Assembly (NCBI GenBank): GCA_905233825.1
Contig: CAJOFE010000006.1
Coordinates: 62,001 to 126,000 of the forward strand
DNA: 64,000 bases
DNA from: an uncultured Prevotella sp.
GTDB taxonomy: Bacteria; Bacteroidota; Bacteroidia; Bacteroidales; Bacteroidaceae
Direction: 5' to 3'
The notes beneath the pieces are model-generated. The model was not told where the DNA came from, searched no databases, and saw only the letters and a program-made list of their open reading frames with translations. The position numbers and the translations under genes are program-made. Below, piece by piece: positions 59,413-64,000 of this stretch (positions are counted from its first letter, which is position 1; each line of letters starts with the position of its first letter).

Positions 59413-62400
59413 ATGAAAAAAAGATTAATGAGTAAATTCCTGATGGGAGCACTCGTGGTGCTTACCATGGGTGTGTTCTCGTCTTGTAAGGACTACGATG
59501 ACGATATCAACGCCAACACCGCGTTGATTAAGGATTTGCAGTCCCAAGTGGACAAGCTGGAGCAGGCTAAGTCTGCACTCCAGACCGATTTGGCTACTGC
59601 CAACTCGGCAATTGCTGCTGCTCAGGCTGCTGCCGACAAGGCTGCTGCTGACCTGATTAAGGCTAAGCAGGATCTTCAGGATGCCATCAACGCTGCACAG
59701 CAGGCTGCCATCGATGAGGCTCAGAAGCGCATCGATACCGCTGAGGCTAATGCTAAGGCATACGCACTGGAAGTGGCAAAGCAGGAAGCTGCTGCCGCCG
59801 CCGCTGCTGCCAAGATTGAAATCCTAGAGAAGCTGGAGAACGACGTTAATACCCTTAACGCCGCTATCGCTGCCAATGGCAACAAGATTGCAGACATTGA
59901 GGCTGTGATTGCTACGCTGGCTTCGAAGGAAGAGATGAACAACGCACTTGCTCCCATCCTCGCTGATGTGGCTGCTTTGCAGAATCTGATGGCTACCAAG
60001 GCTGACAAGAGCACCGTTGAGGCCATCGATGCACGTCTCACCGAGATTTATAACAACTACGTGAAGAAGGGCGACTTTGAGAGCCTGAAGACTGCTGTGG
60101 CTGCCCTCGAGGCACGCATTGCTGCCGTAGAGCCCGCTCTGGCTACCGTTACAACACTGGCCAACAGCAATCAGGAGCGCATTTCGATTAACGAGGGTGC
60201 TATCGCTGCTCTGCAGCAGACTCTGAACCAGATTCAGATCAACTACGCTACTATCGAGTATGTTGACAGCAAGATTACTGCTCTTAACGACGAACTCAGC
60301 GAAGAGATGGCAAAGATGGCTCTGAAGAGTGAGCTGCAGGAACTGCAGGTGCTCCTCGAGAACGCTATCAGCCAGAAGGCCGATCAGTCAGCCTTGGATG
60401 CTGCCCTTGCTGCTATCGCAGAGATAAAGGCTAACTATGCTACCAAGAGCGAGCTCACCGCTGCTCTTGAGGAGCTGAATGCTAAGTTGGCAAAAGCTGC
60501 TACGAAGGAAGAACTGGCTGATGCTCAGCAGGCTCTCCAGAATCAGATCAACGACCTCGGCGTGAATATCGGTGCTTTGGAGAATACGCTCCGTGCTCTT
60601 ATTGAGACTAAGATTGCTGCTTTGAACAACGAGCTGCTCGGCAAGATCGGTGCTTTAGAGACCAAGGTTGATAATAATAACACCACGCTGTTGGGCATCA
60701 TCGAGAACTTGTCCAAGAAGTATGATGGTCAGTTCGCAGAACTCAGCGGTGCTATGGCCGGTATCAACAGCGCAATGAACGGTTTGTCTAATCGTATCGG
60801 TAGCGTGGAGAGCGAACTCGCTGGTATGGCTGCTGAACTGAACAAGTTGGCTGCTGAACTCGGCGCTCTTGAGAACTTCGACATCGAAGGAGAAGAGGGT
60901 GGTGCTGTTAGCTCGCTTTCTGTAGGTGCTACTGCAAGCAGCGGTATCGACGCTCTCGTGAAGCTGCTGAAGACCATGTCTGAGAAGATTGAGAACATCC
61001 ACGCTTATGTGGATCAGGCTCTCGCTGGTGTACAGACCGAGATTGACAACATCACTCTTCTGATCACCAAGAACCTCACCAGCCTCGTCTATCGTCCTGA
61101 GGTTGACGTAGTAGGTGATGATAGCGATGTGGCTTACCTCTATGGCTTCCCCGTCATCCGTGCTATTCTGCTCCAGCCCCAGGAGGTGTTCACCTTCACC
61201 TATACTGCCGACAATGATGTTGTTAAGAGCTCTGGCTCTGTCAGCAAGCAGTTCGACATCGTGGCTAAGTACTGGCTCAACCCCAGCAGCACCGACATTA
61301 CGAAGTACAACTGGACTTTCGATGAGGTGGCTGGTAAGAACCTGATTACTCGTGGCAACCAGGATACGAAGAAGGCTGGTGTAAGTGCCAACGTTCTTGG
61401 TGTTGACAAGAATGGCGTTCTCTCTGTTGCTCTGAAGCTCAATGACGGTAGCAACGTGAACGACGCTAAGACCTATACTGATACCGAGACAGGTAGCCAG
61501 TACTCATGGATTACCACCGTTGCTCTGCAGGCTATCCGCAACGACGCTGACGTGGCCAGCAAGGACACTGTGACCTCTGACTATGCTATCATCGTTCCTG
61601 CTTACTATAAGGACCTGCTGCTCGCCAACAACGATTACAAGAAAGATACCCACGTTGAGGGTAACCAGGAGTTCCACCTCCGCACCGTTTATAGCGAGCT
61701 GAAGGCTGAGAATGCCACTGGCGTGTTCTCTTATGAGATGGCTTACAATGATGAGAAGGCTGAAGTTGATCTGACCTCTATCGACATTCACTTCAACGAC
61801 GGTCAGGCTGACCATGGTGTGATGTCGCACAAGGATGCCCAGGACCGTGGCTTTACCTTCAAATATACCATCCTGACTGATAAGGATTACTTCGCTCTGG
61901 ATAATGATAATGAGAAGATTACCGTTGCTAAGAAGGAGAATACCTCTGTTGGTAAGGTGGCTAACGTCCGCGTTGAGCTGCAGGCCGACGGCAAGACCTT
62001 CGCTTATGGTTACATCTCTATCATCATCACCAGCCCGAAGGTGACCGTTAACATCGACATGCCTGATCTCGTTATCAAGTGCCCGGATCCCGTTGCAACA
62101 AGCTTGAAGTGGGCCGACGTGAAGAAGAAGATTGAGGATGCTATCGGCGTTCCCGGTTCATTCGACAACTACAACTGGGTGAATGAAGCTTCTAACATCA
62201 ATAAGTTCCAGCCCAATACTGACAAGGCCGACAACAAGAAGGGTATCATCTCTCAGGATGCTAATAACTTCAGCTGGACCTTCACTGAGGCTGAGATTTA
62301 CGAGGTGTTCTATACCACAGGCGCCCAGAAGCCCGCTCCGAAGGAGTACAAGACCAGTATCCACCTGACTCCGAAGGACGGTCATCCCGAGCTTGCTGAC

Positions 62401-63606
62401 GTTGTGGTGAACGTTACCATCAAGAACGAGATTTATCCTACCGGTGAGTTCAGCTACACGCAGCGCATCCAGCAGTACTGGTTCAATAAGGAATCTACTA
62501 AGATTGCTGAAACCGCAGAGGAGCGCTACGAGATTCACGGAAACGTGGAGGTTGTGGCTCAGCCTGATGCTGACGACGAGTTCTTCTTCAACGTTGCAGC
62601 TTCCTTCTTCAACAGCAAGTTTGGACAGACTGGCTATGAAGATCCGGATGCTATCCTGATCTATGACACGCACAAGTTCAACTATGCTGACCTTGCTACT
62701 GTCTATTTCGACGCTGAGAAGTACTATATCTACAATGCTGCCGATGCTAACAAGACCATTGCTCAGATGAAGAGTGTTGCTCCTGCTACCTCATTCGCTA
62801 AGGGTATGTCAGGTGCTGAGTATCTGCTCTACATTGCTGACCGTGATTCTAAGGTGCTGATGGCTGTTAAGGATAAGCTCGTTGAAGCTGATGCTCAGCC
62901 GGTTGTAGTTCTCTCTGGTACTTATAACAACATTGTTACCTATCAGGGTTGGACTTACTTCGACGGTTCGAACAAGGATGACTTCGCATTCGCTTACGAC
63001 CTGTTGAATAAGAATGATCACAATGAGGTGGCTGCTGGTGAGACCTTCACTACGCACATGATGCTTGACCAGCGTGACTACTGCTTCCCGATTGATTTCT
63101 CGCAGAACGAGTCGTTCAAGTTCGACATCCGTTACCTGCGTCCTATCTCGGTTGACGAGCAGGAGAATCACGACATCTTAGATGCTAAGGATGCTGGTAC
63201 TACCATTTATCTCGCTGAACATGCAGGCTTCATTGATTGGCGTGACATCAAGTTCTCTGCTAAGCTCCGCTTGAACTACGTTAACTACTATGGTATCCGT
63301 GCTATCAAGCCTAACCTTGACAAGGCTGTGACTGACATCAATGGTGGTTGGACTAACATCAAGTACTTCCCGCTCCTGCAGTTCGAGGATCTCACGACCG
63401 AGGGTAGTGGTACTTATACTGATGCTGCTGACTTCATCAACCAGCTTGGCTTCGTGAAGTACACCAACAACGGTCTGAACGTGGGTACCTTCACAATTAA
63501 GATGCCTATCACGCTCCTCTACGACTGGGGTGAGACTGCAGAGCAGTGGATTACCTTCACTATCTACAGAACTCAGGGACAGGACATCAATGCCCGCCAG
63601 AAGTAA
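59413..63606 (+). CDS. 1397-aa Ala-rich coiled-coil surface lipoprotein (SCKDYDDD family), paralogous in layout to 46498-49287
   Basis: Lipobox FSSCKDYDDD, long heptad/Ala-rich region, beta-rich C-terminal half. Confidence 0.82.
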   Translation: MKKRLMSKFLMGALVVLTMGVFSSCKDYDDDINANTALIKDLQSQVDKLEQAKSALQTDLATANSAIAAAQAAADKAAADLIKAKQDLQDAINAAQQAAIDEAQKRIDTAEANAKAYALEVAKQEAAAAAAAAKIEILEKLENDVNTLNAAIAANGNKIADIEAVIATLASKEEMNNALAPILADVAALQNLMATKADKSTVEAIDARLTEIYNNYVKKGDFESLKTAVAALEARIAAVEPALATVTTLANSNQERISINEGAIAALQQTLNQIQINYATIEYVDSKITALNDELSEEMAKMALKSELQELQVLLENAISQKADQSALDAALAAIAEIKANYATKSELTAALEELNAKLAKAATKEELADAQQALQNQINDLGVNIGALENTLRALIETKIAALNNELLGKIGALETKVDNNNTTLLGIIENLSKKYDGQFAELSGAMAGINSAMNGLSNRIGSVESELAGMAAELNKLAAELGALENFDIEGEEGGAVSSLSVGATASSGIDALVKLLKTMSEKIENIHAYVDQALAGVQTEIDNITLLITKNLTSLVYRPEVDVVGDDSDVAYLYGFPVIRAILLQPQEVFTFTYTADNDVVKSSGSVSKQFDIVAKYWLNPSSTDITKYNWTFDEVAGKNLITRGNQDTKKAGVSANVLGVDKNGVLSVALKLNDGSNVNDAKTYTDTETGSQYSWITTVALQAIRNDADVASKDTVTSDYAIIVPAYYKDLLLANNDYKKDTHVEGNQEFHLRTVYSELKAENATGVFSYEMAYNDEKAEVDLTSIDIHFNDGQADHGVMSHKDAQDRGFTFKYTILTDKDYFALDNDNEKITVAKKENTSVGKVANVRVELQADGKTFAYGYISIIITSPKVTVNIDMPDLVIKCPDPVATSLKWADVKKKIEDAIGVPGSFDNYNWVNEASNINKFQPNTDKADNKKGIISQDANNFSWTFTEAEIYEVFYTTGAQKPAPKEYKTSIHLTPKDGHPELADVVVNVTIKNEIYPTGEFSYTQRIQQYWFNKESTKIAETAEERYEIHGNVEVVAQPDADDEFFFNVAASFFNSKFGQTGYEDPDAILIYDTHKFNYADLATVYFDAEKYYIYNAADANKTIAQMKSVAPATSFAKGMSGAEYLLYIADRDSKVLMAVKDKLVEADAQPVVVLSGTYNNIVTYQGWTYFDGSNKDDFAFAYDLLNKNDHNEVAAGETFTTHMMLDQRDYCFPIDFSQNESFKFDIRYLRPISVDEQENHDILDAKDAGTTIYLAEHAGFIDWRDIKFSAKLRLNYVNYYGIRAIKPNLDKAVTDINGGWTNIKYFPLLQFEDLTTEGSGTYTDAADFINQLGFVKYTNNGLNVGTFTIKMPITLLYDWGETAEQWITFTIYRTQGQDINARQK

Positions 63607-63638
63607 TTGACAAACAGATAACATCTGAATAACCAAAA

Positions 63639-63667
63639 GGGGTGCCAACGCCGTTGACACCCCTTTT
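63639..63667 (+). terminator. Intrinsic terminator
   Basis: GGGGTG (63639-63644) / CACCCC (63658-63663) with inner CAAC/GTTG pairing, then TTTT. Confidence 0.85.
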
Positions 63668-63691
63668 CCACTCTTAAAATTGAAATCTATC

Positions 63692-64000
63692 ATGAAACGT
63701 ATAATGTTCTTTGCCGCTTTCGCATTGTTGCTGCTAGCCAGCTGCAGCGACGGCCAGAAACCGGCCGCACAGAAAGTTGCCAACAATGGCACCGATATGA
63801 TTCTTTCTGCTAACGATACAGCAGCCGTGCAGATGCTTGTCACCGACTTTTTGGAATTGGTGACTACTGACAGGGTTGAGGAGGCTCTACGTCAGCTGTA
63901 TGTCCTCGATGGAGACGAATTGAAGCCGCTTCCTGATGATCAGAAGGAGGGTTTTCGCCAGACCTGGAATGCCTTTGATATTAAGGGTTATGCTATCAAG
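63692..64000 (+). CDS. Lipoprotein, truncated by the window edge
   Basis: MKRIMFFAAFALLLLASCSDGQKPAAQ..., open to the end of the window. Confidence 0.75.
   Translation, partial: MKRIMFFAAFALLLLASCSDGQKPAAQKVANNGTDMILSANDTAAVQMLVTDFLELVTTDRVEEALRQLYVLDGDELKPLPDDQKEGFRQTWNAFDIKGYAIK

Overview
The window is a Bacteroidales chromosome segment, most likely Prevotella-like. This rests on gene families, gene order, and promoters of the TTTG-N19/20-TAnnTTTG type. Most of it is housekeeping: an RND-efflux outer-membrane factor, lpxA, trxA, dnaE, psd/pssA, pyrH, birA, an ECF sigma operon, yceD-rpmF-fabH-era, clpP/clpX, recQ, guaB, a SurA/PPIase-OstA-mutL locus, tRNA-Val, purB, an rluB-type pseudouridine synthase and asnS. 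Interspersed are large surface proteins: a 2105-aa mosaic, a BspA-like LRR protein, two paralogous 'SCKDYDD' coiled-coil lipoproteins, an OmpA protein and an MBG-repeat protein. The best candidate for something undescribed is the AT-rich accessory segment at about 23.6-28.3 kb. It holds a decayed HepT/MNT pair and a TPR-TM-HTH regulator divergent from a small secreted DUF3244-like protein, separated by a helically phased GTTTACA/TGTAAAC array. Downstream are a lipoprotein coupled to a small membrane protein, a GGCA-hairpin repeat array, a nested palindromic element with its own predicted promoter, and a three-dyad AACTAA-N5-TTAGTT array in front of a BlaI/M56 pair. Other notable points are an apparently frameshifted fabH with an internal deletion, a REP-like palindrome translated as a lipoprotein signal peptide, a 22-bp-period nested palindrome array at 53.14 kb, and a promoter-driven 35-aa ORF at 59.1 kb. 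All family names are from reading the proteins; no database search was run.
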